Of a stretch of 64,000 bases of DNA, positions 43,423 through 52,123 are shown in pieces. This DNA comes from DATLGB01 sp963726825 (lineage in GTDB: Bacteria; Actinomycetota; Thermoleophilia; Solirubrobacterales; Solirubrobacteraceae). A program made the position numbers and the translations under genes. The notes beneath the pieces were generated by a model, which searched no databases, was not told the DNA's origin, and was given only the letters and a program-made list of their open reading frames with translations. Position 1 is the stretch's first letter, and the number at the start of each line of letters is the position of its first letter. The stretch is taken from assembly GCA_963726825.1 (NCBI GenBank), contig CAVSDT010000002.1, positions 1,736,001 to 1,800,000 of the forward strand, written 5' to 3'.

Positions 43423-44057
43423 TGGACCTCGCCGAGTACGGCTGGTGGATCGGCAGCCGCGCCGCCGCCATCACCGCCTTCCTCCTGCTCTCGCTGTCGG
43501 TCCTCGGCGGGCTGGCGCTGGCGATGAAGCTCGTCCCGCCGCGGTCCCGCGCCCGGATCGGGAAGCTGCACGAGCGCGTCGCGCTCCTCGCCCTCGGGAT
43601 GATCGCGCTGCACGGCGCGCTCCTGCTCGGCGACCACTGGTTGAACCCGACCGTGACGCAGCTGCTCGTCCCCTTCACGCTCGACTACCGGCCGGTCTTC
43701 ACCGGGCTCGGCATCCTGGCGGGGTATCTCGCGGCCCTGCTCGCCCTGTCGTTCTACCTGCGCAAGCACGTCGGCGCGCGCCGGTGGCGCAAGGCGCACC
43801 GGTTCATCCCGGTCGCCTGGGTGCTGGCGGCCGTGCACGCGATCGGCGCCGGGTCAGACGCCGGCCGGCTGTGGCTGCAGGTCCCCCTCTACGGCACCAT
43901 CGCCGGCGTGCTCGCGCTGCTCGCCCTCCGCTGGGGTCGGCGCACGCCCAAGCCCCCGGTCCGCCAGACCCCCGAGCAGCGGGCGGCGATCCGCGAGCGC
44001 GCCCGTGCGCGTGCCGCGGGGCGGGTGGGCGAGGACCGCGACACCGTGGCGGCCTGA
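43422..44057 (+). CDS. Ferric-reductase-like haem membrane protein
   Basis: 211 residues with five to six helices. Histidines KLHERVALLALGMIALHGALLLGDHW, KAHRFIPVAWVLAAVHAIGAG are spaced as haem ligands in the ferric reductase/YedZ-type transmembrane domain. It lacks FAD and NADPH modules, so it would pass electrons to or from another protein, most simply the flavinylated target of the adjacent ApbE. Coupled to apbE by TGATG. The arginine-rich C-terminal tail is cytoplasmic. Confidence 0.83.
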   Translation: MDLAEYGWWIGSRAAAITAFLLLSLSVLGGLALAMKLVPPRSRARIGKLHERVALLALGMIALHGALLLGDHWLNPTVTQLLVPFTLDYRPVFTGLGILAGYLAALLALSFYLRKHVGARRWRKAHRFIPVAWVLAAVHAIGAGSDAGRLWLQVPLYGTIAGVLALLALRWGRRTPKPPVRQTPEQRAAIRERARARAAGRVGEDRDTVAA

Positions 44058-44150
44058 CGGTCTGCGAGGGCGACCACGCCGGCCGTCGCGGACCGTGGTG
44101 CGGCCCGCGGCCCCATGCGGTCCACCAGAGCGACCACGCCTCCCGGAGCG
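44058..44150. repeat. 93-bp dispersed structured repeat, copy A
   Basis: This element fills most of the gap between the convergent ferric-reductase-like gene and rapZ (44058-44196; no gene seen there). It begins CGGTCTGCGAGGGCGACCAC, has an inverted GTGGT core at 44095 and a second CGACCACG at 44131. Copy B (53872-53964) has the same length; from GTGGT on, 41 of 52 bases agree by eye. Confidence 0.75.
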
Positions 44151-44196
44151 TCACGTGGGCAGGCCGGCGGACCGGCGCGCGGTCGAGCCGGAGGGC

Positions 44197-45078
44197 CTAG
44201 GCCCGGGCGACGGGGCTGCGGTCGGCGTCGCGGTGGGTCATCTCGATCCGCACGCCTGGCGTCCCGTCGAAGTGCCGCGCGAGCCGCTCGACGATGGCGA
44301 CGGACCGGTGCCGCCCGCCCGTGCAGCCGATCGCCACGAGCAGGTGCGACTTGCCCTCCGTGACGTACTGCGGCAGCAGGTAGCGCAGCAGCTCGTCGAG
44401 CCGGGAGTGGAACTCCTCCAGCCGGCCGTCCTGGGCGACGTAGTCCACGACGCGCTGATCGCGGCCCGTGAGGGGCTTGAGGTCGGCGACGTAGTGCGGG
44501 TTGGGCAGGAAGCGCACGTCGAAGAGCAGGTCGGCGTCGCGGGCCGGGCCGTGCTTGAAGCCGAAGGACTGGAACGTCACGGTCATCCCGTCCGTCGCCC
44601 CGGGGTCGAGGAGCTCCCCCGCGACCTTGCGCCGCAGGGCGTTGGCGCTCATCCCCGTGGTGTCGATCAGCGCGTCGGCGCGCCGGCGGATCGGCGCGAG
44701 CAGCTCGATCTCGCGCGCGACCGCCTCGCGCACGGAGCGCCCGTCGTCGGCGAGCGGGTGCCGGCGGCGGGTCTCCTGGTAGCGGGTGACGATCGTCTGC
44801 TCGTCGGCGGTGAAGAACAGGACCCGGTGCGCGGTGCCGCTCGCGTCGAGGCCGTCGAGGACCTCCGCGAGGTGCTCGAAGTAGGTCCCCCCGCGCAGGT
44901 CGGAGACGACCGCCGCGCGCTGGACCTTCGAGCCGCCGCGCTCGAACAGCTCCGCCAGGGCGCGCAGCAGGTCGGCCGGGAGGTTGTCGACGCAGAAGTA
45001 GCCCGCGTCCTCGAACACGTTCAGCGCGAGCGACTTGCCCGCGCCGGACACGCCGGAGATGACGACCAGGTCCTCCAT
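44197..45078 (-). CDS. rapZ: RNase adapter protein RapZ (YvcJ family)
   Basis: 293 residues. Walker A GVSGAGKS (residues 9-16), NLPADLLRALAEL, DLRGG, and the C-terminal signature GCTGGRHRSVAIVERLA with FQSFGFKHGPARDADLLFDVRFLPNPHY. In Proteobacteria RapZ controls glucosamine-6-phosphate synthase mRNA; in Gram-positives the ortholog is a nucleotide-binding protein linked to cell wall supply. ATG overlaps the uvrC stop. In many actinobacteria it is followed by yvcK and whiA; here that continuation is absent. Confidence 0.95.
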   Translation of the reverse strand: MEDLVVISGVSGAGKSLALNVFEDAGYFCVDNLPADLLRALAELFERGGSKVQRAAVVSDLRGGTYFEHLAEVLDGLDASGTAHRVLFFTADEQTIVTRYQETRRRHPLADDGRSVREAVAREIELLAPIRRRADALIDTTGMSANALRRKVAGELLDPGATDGMTVTFQSFGFKHGPARDADLLFDVRFLPNPHYVADLKPLTGRDQRVVDYVAQDGRLEEFHSRLDELLRYLLPQYVTEGKSHLLVAIGCTGGRHRSVAIVERLARHFDGTPGVRIEMTHRDADRSPVARA

Positions 45079-46985
45079 CAGCGGCCGGTCTTGTTCAGAT
45101 GGGCGTACAGCTCGCGGCCGACCTTGCCGGGGAGCCCGGGGACCTGCTCGAGGTCCTCCCGCGCCGCCGCCATGACGCGCTCGGGCGAGCCGAAGTGCTT
45201 GAGCAGCGCGCGCTTGCGCGTCGGGCCGATGCCGGGCAGGCCGTCGAGGATCGACTCCGTCATCGCCTTGTCGCGGCGCCCGCGGTGGTGCGTGATCGCG
45301 AAGCGGTGCGCCTCGTCGCGGATGCGCTGCAGCAGCTGCAGCTCCGGCGTGTCGTGGGCGAGGATCAGCGGCCGGTCGACCCCGGGCAGGAAGACCTCCT
45401 CGATCCGCTTGGCCAGCGAGACCACGACCACCCCGCGCTCGCGCAGCGGCGCCAGGGCCTCGAGGCCGGCCGACAGCTGGCCCTTGCCGCCGTCGATGAC
45501 GATCAGGTTCGGCAGCGCGGCGAAGCTCGCGTCGCGGTCGTTGTCGTAGGGGGACTTCTCGCGCTGGCGCTCGAACTGCGCCGCGCGGCGGCTGAGGACC
45601 TCGTTCATCGAGGCGAAGTCGTCGGACTTGCCCTCCTCGAGGTCGCGGATCTTGAAGCGGCGGTAGTCGGACTTCTTCGGGGCGCCGCCCTCGAACACGA
45701 CCATCGATGCCACGACGTGGGTCCCCATCAGGTTCGAGATGTCGTAGCACTCCACCCGCACCGGGAGGGTGTCCATCCCGAGCGCCTCCTGGAGGCCGTC
45801 GAGCGCCTCGACCCGCTGCTGCCGGCGACGCTCGGTCTTCAGCTTGTCCTGGTCGAGCGCGAGGCGGGCGTTGCGCTCGGCGAGCTCGAGGATGCGCCGC
45901 TTGGGGCCGCGTTCGGCGGCCCGGATCTCGACCTTGGAGCCGCGGCGGTCCGAGAGGATCGACGCGAGCACCTCCAGCGCGGACCCCTCGGCCACGACGG
46001 GATCGACGACGATCAGCGCCGGGATCGACAGCGCCGCGGCGTAGTACTGGAGGATGAACTCCTCCGCGGCGCGGCCGACGTCGTGGCCGGCCTCGTTGAC
46101 GAGGTAGAAGGACTGACGGTCGCTCAGCACGCCGTCGCGGACCTGGAAGACCTGGGCGTTGGCCTCCGAGCCGGCCACCGCGACGCCGATCGCGTCCATC
46201 GACCCCGCCGTCTCGTCCTGCACGCGCTGGCGCTGCAGCAGCTGGCGGATCGACGTCAGCCGGTTGCGTTCCAGCGCCGCCTGCTCGAAGTCCTGCTGGC
46301 CGGCGTGGAAGTACATCCTCGTCTCGAGGTCGCGCTCGATCTGCTTGAAGCGGCCGGACAGGAACGCCATCACGCCGTCGATCGACTCGCGGTACTCCTC
46401 CTTGGAGACGTAGTCGACGCAGGGCGCCCCGCAGCGCTTGATGTAGTAGTCCAGACAGGGGGAGCCGGAGTGGCGGCCAGGCGTCGGGCCCTCGCAGGAG
46501 CGGTACTGGAACACCTTGCCGAGGAGATCGAGGGTGTGGCGGGTGCGCTTGGCCGAGGAGTACGGGCCGAAGTAGGCCCGGCCGCGACGGTGGCGCTCAC
46601 GGGTGAAGTAGACCCGGGGGAAGTCCTCGTCCAGCGAGATCGCGATGAAGGGGTAGGACTTGTCGTCGCGCAGCCGGATGTTGAACTTCGGCTTGTACTG
46701 CTTGATGAAGTTCTGCTCGGTGATGAGCGCCTCGGTCTCGGTCCGGACGACGAGGTACTCGATGTTGTGGACCTCACGCGGGAGGTCCGTGGCGCCGTAG
46801 CGCGTCGGGTTGGAGAAGTGGCTGCCGACCCGCTTGCGGATCGAGATCGCCTTGCCGACGTAGACGACCTTGCCCTTCTGATCGCGGAAGAGGTAGACGC
46901 CGGGCTCGTCGGGGAGCGCCCGCCGCTGCTCCTTCAGACGCTCGGCACGGCCGTCCGCCGCGGTCTGCGGAGTCGTCGTCGCCAC
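45078..46985 (-). CDS. uvrC: Excinuclease ABC subunit C
   Basis: 635 residues: GIY-YIG nuclease domain (PDEPGVYLFRDQKGKVVYVGKA) at about 25-100, CxxxC region (CLDYYIKRCGAPC), UVR motif (FEQAALERNRL), RNase H-like nuclease (VECYDISNLMGTHVVASMVVFEGG; LIVIDGGKGQLSA; THHRGRR), and terminal helix-hairpin-helix (LDGLPGIGPTRKRALLKHFG). Cuts both sides of a DNA lesion in nucleotide excision repair. GTG 46985 is supported by a minus-strand TACCCT (46992-46997) ending 6 nt upstream; an ATG at 47042 would add 19 residues. Confidence 0.97.
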   Translation of the reverse strand: MATTTPQTAADGRAERLKEQRRALPDEPGVYLFRDQKGKVVYVGKAISIRKRVGSHFSNPTRYGATDLPREVHNIEYLVVRTETEALITEQNFIKQYKPKFNIRLRDDKSYPFIAISLDEDFPRVYFTRERHRRGRAYFGPYSSAKRTRHTLDLLGKVFQYRSCEGPTPGRHSGSPCLDYYIKRCGAPCVDYVSKEEYRESIDGVMAFLSGRFKQIERDLETRMYFHAGQQDFEQAALERNRLTSIRQLLQRQRVQDETAGSMDAIGVAVAGSEANAQVFQVRDGVLSDRQSFYLVNEAGHDVGRAAEEFILQYYAAALSIPALIVVDPVVAEGSALEVLASILSDRRGSKVEIRAAERGPKRRILELAERNARLALDQDKLKTERRRQQRVEALDGLQEALGMDTLPVRVECYDISNLMGTHVVASMVVFEGGAPKKSDYRRFKIRDLEEGKSDDFASMNEVLSRRAAQFERQREKSPYDNDRDASFAALPNLIVIDGGKGQLSAGLEALAPLRERGVVVVSLAKRIEEVFLPGVDRPLILAHDTPELQLLQRIRDEAHRFAITHHRGRRDKAMTESILDGLPGIGPTRKRALLKHFGSPERVMAAAREDLEQVPGLPGKVGRELYAHLNKTGR

Positions 46986-47065
46986 CCCTCCAGGGTAGGT
47001 CCGGCGTCCGACGGGTTGGCGCCCGGACCGCAACTCCCACACGGTTGAGGACTCTCAGTGTCCGT

Positions 47066-48106
47066 ATGCGACATCGTCTCCTCATCCCGCTCATCGCCAC
47101 GCTGGCCCTCCTGGCCGCCGGACTGGCGACCGCTTCTGCGGCCGACGCCAAGTCCCGCTACCGGGTGGGCATCGGCGAGCAGAGCTTCCTGGCCTTCCAG
47201 GACAAGGGCTTCAACTCGCTCAAGATCAAGCGCGTTCGACTGATCGTCCCGTGGGACTGGAAGAACCGCGCGTCCGACACGCCGGCGATCCGCGCCTATC
47301 TCGCCGCGGCCAAGGCTGATCGCAAGGACGTCATGGTCGCGTTCTCCGCCCATCGTGGGTGCTACGAGAACGGGCACTACAGCCGGCGCAAGATCTGCCG
47401 CGCGCCGTCGGTGAAGAAGTACTCCGGCTCGGTCAAGCGCTTCCACAGGACCTTCCGCCAGGTCAAGACCTTCCAGCCGTGGAACGAGCTCAACAACAAG
47501 AGCCAGCCGACCTACCGCTCTCCCGTCAAGGCCGCGAAGTACTACATCGCGATGAAGAAGGCGTGCATGAAGTGCACGGTCGTCGCGGCGGACATCCTCG
47601 ACTCGTCGAACATGATCCGCTACGTCAAGCGCGTCAAGCGGGCCATCGGCGGCTACGCGCGCAAGCACCGCAAGTTCCGCCCGCGGGTCTGGGGCCTGCA
47701 CAACTACTCCGACGTCAACCGCTTCCGCAGCCGGCAGACGCGCCAGTTCATGCGCACCGTGCCCGGCAAGGTGTGGCTGACCGAGACCGGCGGCCTCGTC
47801 AAGTTCCTGCCGCACTTCAAGAACTCGCCCAAGCGCGCCGCGAAGGCGACGCGGTACATGATCAAGCTCGCCGATCGCTACTCCAAGAAGCGTCGCGGCC
47901 TGAAGTCGCGCATCGACCGCGTGTACCAGTACTCCTACTACGGCTACCTCGTCGCGCCGGGCGCCCGGAACGTCCAGCCGCGCTTCGACTCCGGCCTCGT
48001 CGGACCCGTCTTCCTGAACCCGGACTACTCGGCCGGTCCCGGCTCGGGCAAGGGCCGCAAGGCGTACTCCGTCTTCAAGCGGCTGATCAGGCACAAGTCC
48101 AAGTAG
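47066..48106 (+). CDS. Secreted glycosidase-like protein (clan GH-A pattern), paralog 1
   Basis: 346 residues with a cleavable signal (ends ATASAADAKSRY). Two glutamates lie where clan GH-A hydrolases keep their acid/base and nucleophile: Glu141 in FQPWNELNN (end of strand 4) and Glu240 in VWLTETGGLV (end of strand 7). HNYSDVNR and WGLHNY are also barrel-end motifs. It is Lys/Arg/Tyr-rich, basic, and visibly less GC-rich than its neighbours. Paralog of the gene at 48185. Substrate unknown; an extracellular polysaccharide is likely. Confidence 0.78.
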   Translation: MRHRLLIPLIATLALLAAGLATASAADAKSRYRVGIGEQSFLAFQDKGFNSLKIKRVRLIVPWDWKNRASDTPAIRAYLAAAKADRKDVMVAFSAHRGCYENGHYSRRKICRAPSVKKYSGSVKRFHRTFRQVKTFQPWNELNNKSQPTYRSPVKAAKYYIAMKKACMKCTVVAADILDSSNMIRYVKRVKRAIGGYARKHRKFRPRVWGLHNYSDVNRFRSRQTRQFMRTVPGKVWLTETGGLVKFLPHFKNSPKRAAKATRYMIKLADRYSKKRRGLKSRIDRVYQYSYYGYLVAPGARNVQPRFDSGLVGPVFLNPDYSAGPGSGKGRKAYSVFKRLIRHKSK

Positions 48107-48116
48107 GTCAGCTCCC

Positions 48117-48152
48117 GCGCCCCGCGTGTCCGACGACGGACATGCGGGGCGC
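48117..48152. terminator. Strong hairpin between the two glycosidase-like genes
   Basis: A 15-bp stem: GCGCCCCGC (48117-48125) pairs GCGGGGCGC (48144-48152), continued by GTGTCC/GGACAT with one G-U, around a 6-nt loop. No T-run follows. It lies 11 nt after the first gene's stop and ends before the -10-like TACATT of the second, separating the paralogs' transcripts. Confidence 0.7.
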
Positions 48153-48184
48153 AACTTCCGGTGGCCGCGTACATTCCCTGCGCG

Positions 48185-49141
48185 ATGCGTATCCGACTGT
48201 TCCTCCCACTGCTCGCGCTCCTCGCCGCCGCCATGGCGATTCCGAGCAGCGCAGACGCCAAGAGCCGCTACAAGGTCGGCTTCGGCGACCAGAACGCCCA
48301 GATCTTCTCCGACCCCAACTTCGCGTCGCTGAAGATCAAGCGCGTTCGACTGATCGTCCCTTACGACTTCCGCCGCGAGGCCTACCAGCTGCCGCAGACC
48401 GCAGCCTGGATCGGCGCCGCGCAGTCCCAGGGCAAGGAGGTCATGATCGCCTTCAACAGCCCGCGCGGGTGTTACAACAACGGTCGGTACTCCAAGAAGA
48501 AGCGCTGCAAGGCCCCGACGCCCTCGAAGTTCAAGAAGGCGTTCAAGGACTTCCGCAAGCTCTTCCCCAAGGTCAAGATCTATCAGCCGTGGAACGAGAT
48601 CAACTCGAAGTCGCAGCCGACGGCGAAGTCCCCCAAGCGCGCGGCGCAGTACTACAACGTCGCCAAGAAGAGCTGCAAGAAGTGCAAGATCGTGGCAGCT
48701 GACCTGCTCGACTCCTCGAGCGTCACCTCCTACATCAAGAAGTTCAAGCGCTACGTCAAGGGCAGCCCGAAGATCTGGGGCCTGCACAACTACTCCGACG
48801 TCAACCGCTCGCGCTACACCATCACGACGAAGGTGGCGCGGATGCTCCCCGGGCAGCTGTGGCTGACCGAGACCGGTGGCCTGGTGAAGTTCGAGAGGAA
48901 CTTCCCCTACAGCACCAAGCGCGCGAACAAGGCGACGAAGTTCCTCTTCAAGCTCGCCGACCGCTTCTCCAAGAAGCGCAGGGGCCTGCGCTCGAAGGTC
49001 ACTCGCGTCTACCCGTACACGTTCTACGGCGAGAACAAGGGCGAGCGCTTCGACGCCGGCATCGTGGGGCCGGTGGAGAACCCGAAGCCGCGCGCCGCGT
49101 ACAAGTCGTTCAAGAAGCTGGTCAAGAAGCGCTCCAAGTAG
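48185..49141 (+). CDS. Secreted glycosidase-like protein (clan GH-A pattern), paralog 2
   Basis: 318 residues with signal peptide (cleavage near SSADAKSRY). Same architecture as the upstream paralog: SLKIKRVRLIVP, YQPWNEINSKSQPT (Glu138), WGLHNYSDVNRSRY and LWLTETGGLVKF (Glu229), KLADRFSKKRRGLRSKV. It lacks the insertion near the paralog's C-terminus. TACATT at 48170-48175 ends 9 nt before the ATG, so it has its own leaderless-type promoter. The pair looks like a tandem duplication that has diverged. Confidence 0.78.
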   Translation: MRIRLFLPLLALLAAAMAIPSSADAKSRYKVGFGDQNAQIFSDPNFASLKIKRVRLIVPYDFRREAYQLPQTAAWIGAAQSQGKEVMIAFNSPRGCYNNGRYSKKKRCKAPTPSKFKKAFKDFRKLFPKVKIYQPWNEINSKSQPTAKSPKRAAQYYNVAKKSCKKCKIVAADLLDSSSVTSYIKKFKRYVKGSPKIWGLHNYSDVNRSRYTITTKVARMLPGQLWLTETGGLVKFERNFPYSTKRANKATKFLFKLADRFSKKRRGLRSKVTRVYPYTFYGENKGERFDAGIVGPVENPKPRAAYKSFKKLVKKRSK

Positions 49142-49190
49142 CGCGACCGGCATCTGACGCCTGATGCGGGGCGGGTAGCGTGCTGCGCAC

Positions 49191-50231
49191 GTGCCCGCCC
49201 CGTCGTCGTTGATCAACCTCTTCTCCGACACGCAGACGCGGCCGACCGCCGCCATGCGGGAGGCCATGGCGGCCGCCGACGTCGGGGACGACCAGCTCCA
49301 GGCCGATCCCACGGTCAACGCCCTGTGCGCGCGGGTCGCGGACCTCCTCGGCATGGAGGCCGCGCTGTTCCTCCCCACCGGGACGATGTGCAACCAGATC
49401 GCCTTCCTGCTCCATGCGTCGGGGCCTGGGGACGCCGCGGTGCTGCACCGCCTCGCCCACCCGCTGGCGTTCGAGGGCGCGGGCATGACCGCGATCGCCG
49501 GCACGCTGCCCCTCCCCGTCGACGGTCCCGGCGGCACGTTCGAGCCCGAGGCGCTCGCCGCGGTGCTGCCGCCGTCGGGTCCGGCCCATTCCCCGCGGGC
49601 GCGGCTCGTGTGCGTCGAGCAGACGACGAACGTCGCCGGCGGGCGCGTGTGGCCGCTCGAGCAGATCCGCTCGGTGCTCTCGCTCGCCCGCGAGCACGGC
49701 CTCGCCGCCCACCTCGACGGCGCGCGGCTGCTCAACGCCGTCGTCGCCACCGGGGTCCCCGCCGCCGACTGGGCCTCCGGCTTCGACACGGCCTGGATCG
49801 ACGGGTCCAAGGGCCTCGGCGGGCCGCTCGGGGCGGTCATGGCCGGCACCGCCGACACGATCGCGGAGGCCCGCCGCCTCCGGCACATGCTCGGCGGCGC
49901 CATGCGCCAGGCCGGGATCGCGGCCGCCGGCATGCTCCACGCGCTCGACCACCACGTCGACCGGCTCGCCGAGGACCACGCCAACGCTCGCGACCTCGCC
50001 GCGGGCCTCGCGGCGCTGACGGGCGTGGGACTCGACGAGGCGACCGTCGAGACCAACATCGTCGTCTTCGAGGTCCCCGACGCCGCGGCCTTCGTGGCCG
50101 CCATGCGCGACGAGGGCGTCGCGCTGACGCCCCTCGGCCCGACGACCGTGCGCGCCGTGACCCATCTCGACGTCGGCGCCGCCGACATCGCGCTCGCGCT
50201 GTCCGCCGCCGAGCGCGTGCTGGCGGCGTGA
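49191..50231 (+). CDS. ltaE: Low-specificity L-threonine aldolase
   Basis: 346 residues, PLP fold type I. SDTQTRPTAAMREAMAAADVGDDQ at the N-terminus, LPTGTMCNQIA, HLDGARLLNA and the PLP lysine in WIDGSKGLGGPLGAV. Splits threonine to glycine and acetaldehyde. GTG start; TAGCGT at 49176-49181 ends 9 nt upstream. The stop overlaps the start of the frameshifted glycosylase gene. Confidence 0.94.
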   Translation: MPAPSSLINLFSDTQTRPTAAMREAMAAADVGDDQLQADPTVNALCARVADLLGMEAALFLPTGTMCNQIAFLLHASGPGDAAVLHRLAHPLAFEGAGMTAIAGTLPLPVDGPGGTFEPEALAAVLPPSGPAHSPRARLVCVEQTTNVAGGRVWPLEQIRSVLSLAREHGLAAHLDGARLLNAVVATGVPAADWASGFDTAWIDGSKGLGGPLGAVMAGTADTIAEARRLRHMLGGAMRQAGIAAAGMLHALDHHVDRLAEDHANARDLAAGLAALTGVGLDEATVETNIVVFEVPDAAAFVAAMRDEGVALTPLGPTTVRAVTHLDVGAADIALALSAAERVLAA

Positions 50232-50750
50232 CGGCCGAGCACGCCGACGCCAAGCCCCTCCCCGACGTCGGCGGGCCCGGCCTCGACGTCCTCTTCTGCG
50301 GCATCAACCCCTCCCTGCTGTCCGCGTCCACGCGGGCATCACTTCGCACGGCCGGGCAATCGGTTCTGGCCGGCCCTGCACGGGTCCGGCTTCACCCCGC
50401 GACTGCTCGACCCCACCGAGGACGGGCTGCTGCCCGGCTGGGGGCTCGGCATCACGAACGTGTGCGCCCGCCCGACCCGCGCGGCGGACGAGCTCTCCTC
50501 CGCCGAGCTGGTGGAGGGCTTCACCGCGCTGGAGGCCCTCGCAGCCGACTGGTCGCCGGGCGTAGTGGCCGTCGTCGGGATCGGCGCCTGGCGGACCTGC
50601 ACCGGCGAGCGCGCGGCCGGGGTCGGCCCGCAGACCCGCACCGTCGGCGGCCGCCGTGCCTGGGTGCTGCCGAACCCCAGCGGGCTGAACGCGCACTTCC
50701 AGCTGCCGAAGCTCGTGCGGCTGTTCGCGGCGTTGCGCGCCGCCCTCTGA
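50228..50750 (+). pseudogene. mug: Mismatch-specific (G:T/U) DNA glycosylase, Mug type, frameshifted
   Basis: The GTG at 50228 overlaps the ltaE stop and reads VLFCGINPSLLSAST, the Mug active-site start. At 50333 one extra C shifts the frame; reading on from 50334 gives GHHFARPGNRFWPALHGSGF, then GLGITNVCARPT and WVLPNPSGLNAHF, i.e. the complete rest of the family, ending at 50750. With the C removed the protein is normal length (about 173 residues). In the given sequence the first frame does not reach these motifs. Either a recent inactivating mutation or a sequence error; homopolymer context (CGCGGG) is modest. Confidence 0.85.
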
Positions 50751-50779
50751 CGTCGTCGGCACCCCGCGCACCGCAGCGG

Positions 50780-52123
50780 TCATCGCACGAGCCGAACGGC
50801 GAGGGTGCCCGCGATCTCCCCCGCGCCGCCCATCAGGCCGAGGATCGAGGCGACGTAGCCCTGCGTCTCGGGGATCGGCGGCACGCACATGCAGGCCGCG
50901 ACCGCGCCCGGCCCCGCGTTGTAGGCCGCGAGCGCCAGCGGGACCGACGCGAACTGCCGCAGCAGGTCGCGCATCAGACGGGCCTGGGCGCCGATCGCCT
51001 GCTCGGGATCGAACGGGTCCTCGAGGTCGTACTGCGCCGCCGTGCCGGGCATGAACTGCGTCAGCCCCTGGGCACCGGCCGGCGACACCGCCGACGGGTC
51101 GAACCCGCTCTCCTGCTGGATCTGGGCGGCGAGCAGCGTGGACGAGACGTTCCAGCGCTGCGCCGCCCTCGCCAGCAGGGGCGCGAACCGCGCAGGGACG
51201 AACGCCGGCACACCGCGGCCGCCGCTGCCACCCGACCCCGCAAGGGACCGTCCGTCGGCGCCTTCTGCGCGTGACGACTTCGGGTTCAGCGTGTAGCCGA
51301 AGTGCCACGCCTCCCACGCGTATCGCTGCACGAAGTGGAAGCGCCCGGCGTTGCCCTTCAGCCAGCCGTACGCCGCCTCCGGGCCGAGGTCGAGCTCGGT
51401 CCCGTAGCGGTGCAGCGACTTGCCCGGCGGGGCGACCCACCTCGGGTCGGGGTGCGCAGCGAAGAGGACGGCCTGCTCCGCGTCGGTGCGGAAGCCGCTG
51501 TTGACGAGGAGCGTGACGTCATCCTCGCGGGCCGCGGCGCTCATGCGGTCGAACGCCCGCGCGACATCCGGGCGCATCGGCTTGCCCTGGCGGACCTCGA
51601 CCGGCCCCGCATACTGGCCGCCGGCCGCGGTCGGCCCGAGGTCGAGGGTGACCGGGGCCAGCTGCGCGACCGCGGTGCCGTCGACCTCCCGACTCGCCCG
51701 ATCGCTGCCGTGGCGAGCCTCGACGTCACGGCCGACCCGCACCCGGATGCGCGTCGGAGCCTGCTCGTCGGCGTCGGGGAACCCGATCGTGACCTTCCCG
51801 CCGCCGTTGCGGTCGACGACCTTCGCCGCCGCAGCCCGGCCGAGCGCGAGGTACGAGGCCTTGGCCAGGCGGGTCGGGTTGGCCCGGCCGTCGACCGTAC
51901 CCGGCTCGAACAGGCGCGGATACGCGTCGAGCATCGCCCGCGCGCCGGCGAGCGCACCGAGGTCCGCTGCCCGCTGCGCGTCCGCCCTCGAGCCGAGCGC
52001 GCGCGCGACGGCGCCGATGACGAAGGCGCCGATCAGGATCCCGCACAGCCCGCCGATGACGAGGACGAGCGCCTGGCCGGCATGGCTCTCCGTGGCACGG
52101 GGCCGACGGCCGTGGGCGCTCAT
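50780..52123 (-). CDS. Tad-like anchor fused to VanY peptidase and lytic transglycosylase
   Basis: 447 residues in three parts. Residues 14-45: GQALVLVIGGLCGILIGAFVIGA, a TadE/G-type N-terminal membrane helix with following RADAQRAADLGALAGARA. Residues about 165-280: D,D-carboxypeptidase of the VanY/LAS type (LLVNSGFRTDAEQ; SLHRYGTELDLG; WEAWHFGY give the zinc His-Asp-His). Residues about 310-430: SLT lytic transglycosylase with catalytic Glu in IQQESGFDPSAVSPAGAQGLTQFMPGTA and ALAAYNAGPGAV. It would cut both peptide and glycan of the wall at one place, plausibly opening it for a Tad-type fibre or secretion apparatus encoded by the co-transcribed TadE-like genes. Confidence 0.87.
   Translation of the reverse strand: MSAHGRRPRATESHAGQALVLVIGGLCGILIGAFVIGAVARALGSRADAQRAADLGALAGARAMLDAYPRLFEPGTVDGRANPTRLAKASYLALGRAAAAKVVDRNGGGKVTIGFPDADEQAPTRIRVRVGRDVEARHGSDRASREVDGTAVAQLAPVTLDLGPTAAGGQYAGPVEVRQGKPMRPDVARAFDRMSAAAREDDVTLLVNSGFRTDAEQAVLFAAHPDPRWVAPPGKSLHRYGTELDLGPEAAYGWLKGNAGRFHFVQRYAWEAWHFGYTLNPKSSRAEGADGRSLAGSGGSGGRGVPAFVPARFAPLLARAAQRWNVSSTLLAAQIQQESGFDPSAVSPAGAQGLTQFMPGTAAQYDLEDPFDPEQAIGAQARLMRDLLRQFASVPLALAAYNAGPGAVAACMCVPPIPETQGYVASILGLMGGAGEIAGTLAVRLVR

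Noticed and set aside
47066..49141. Horizontally acquired island (lower GC)
   Set aside because: The lower GC follows from many Lys, Tyr and Asn codons; promoter type and third-position usage fit the host, and there are no mobile genes.
46934..50242. Open frame of about 1100 codons on the minus strand
   Set aside because: It lies opposite to two secreted GH-like proteins and threonine aldolase, all with motifs and promoters. Long antisense frames are expected at this GC content because of third-position bias; the translation is Arg/Ala/Ser-rich without motifs.
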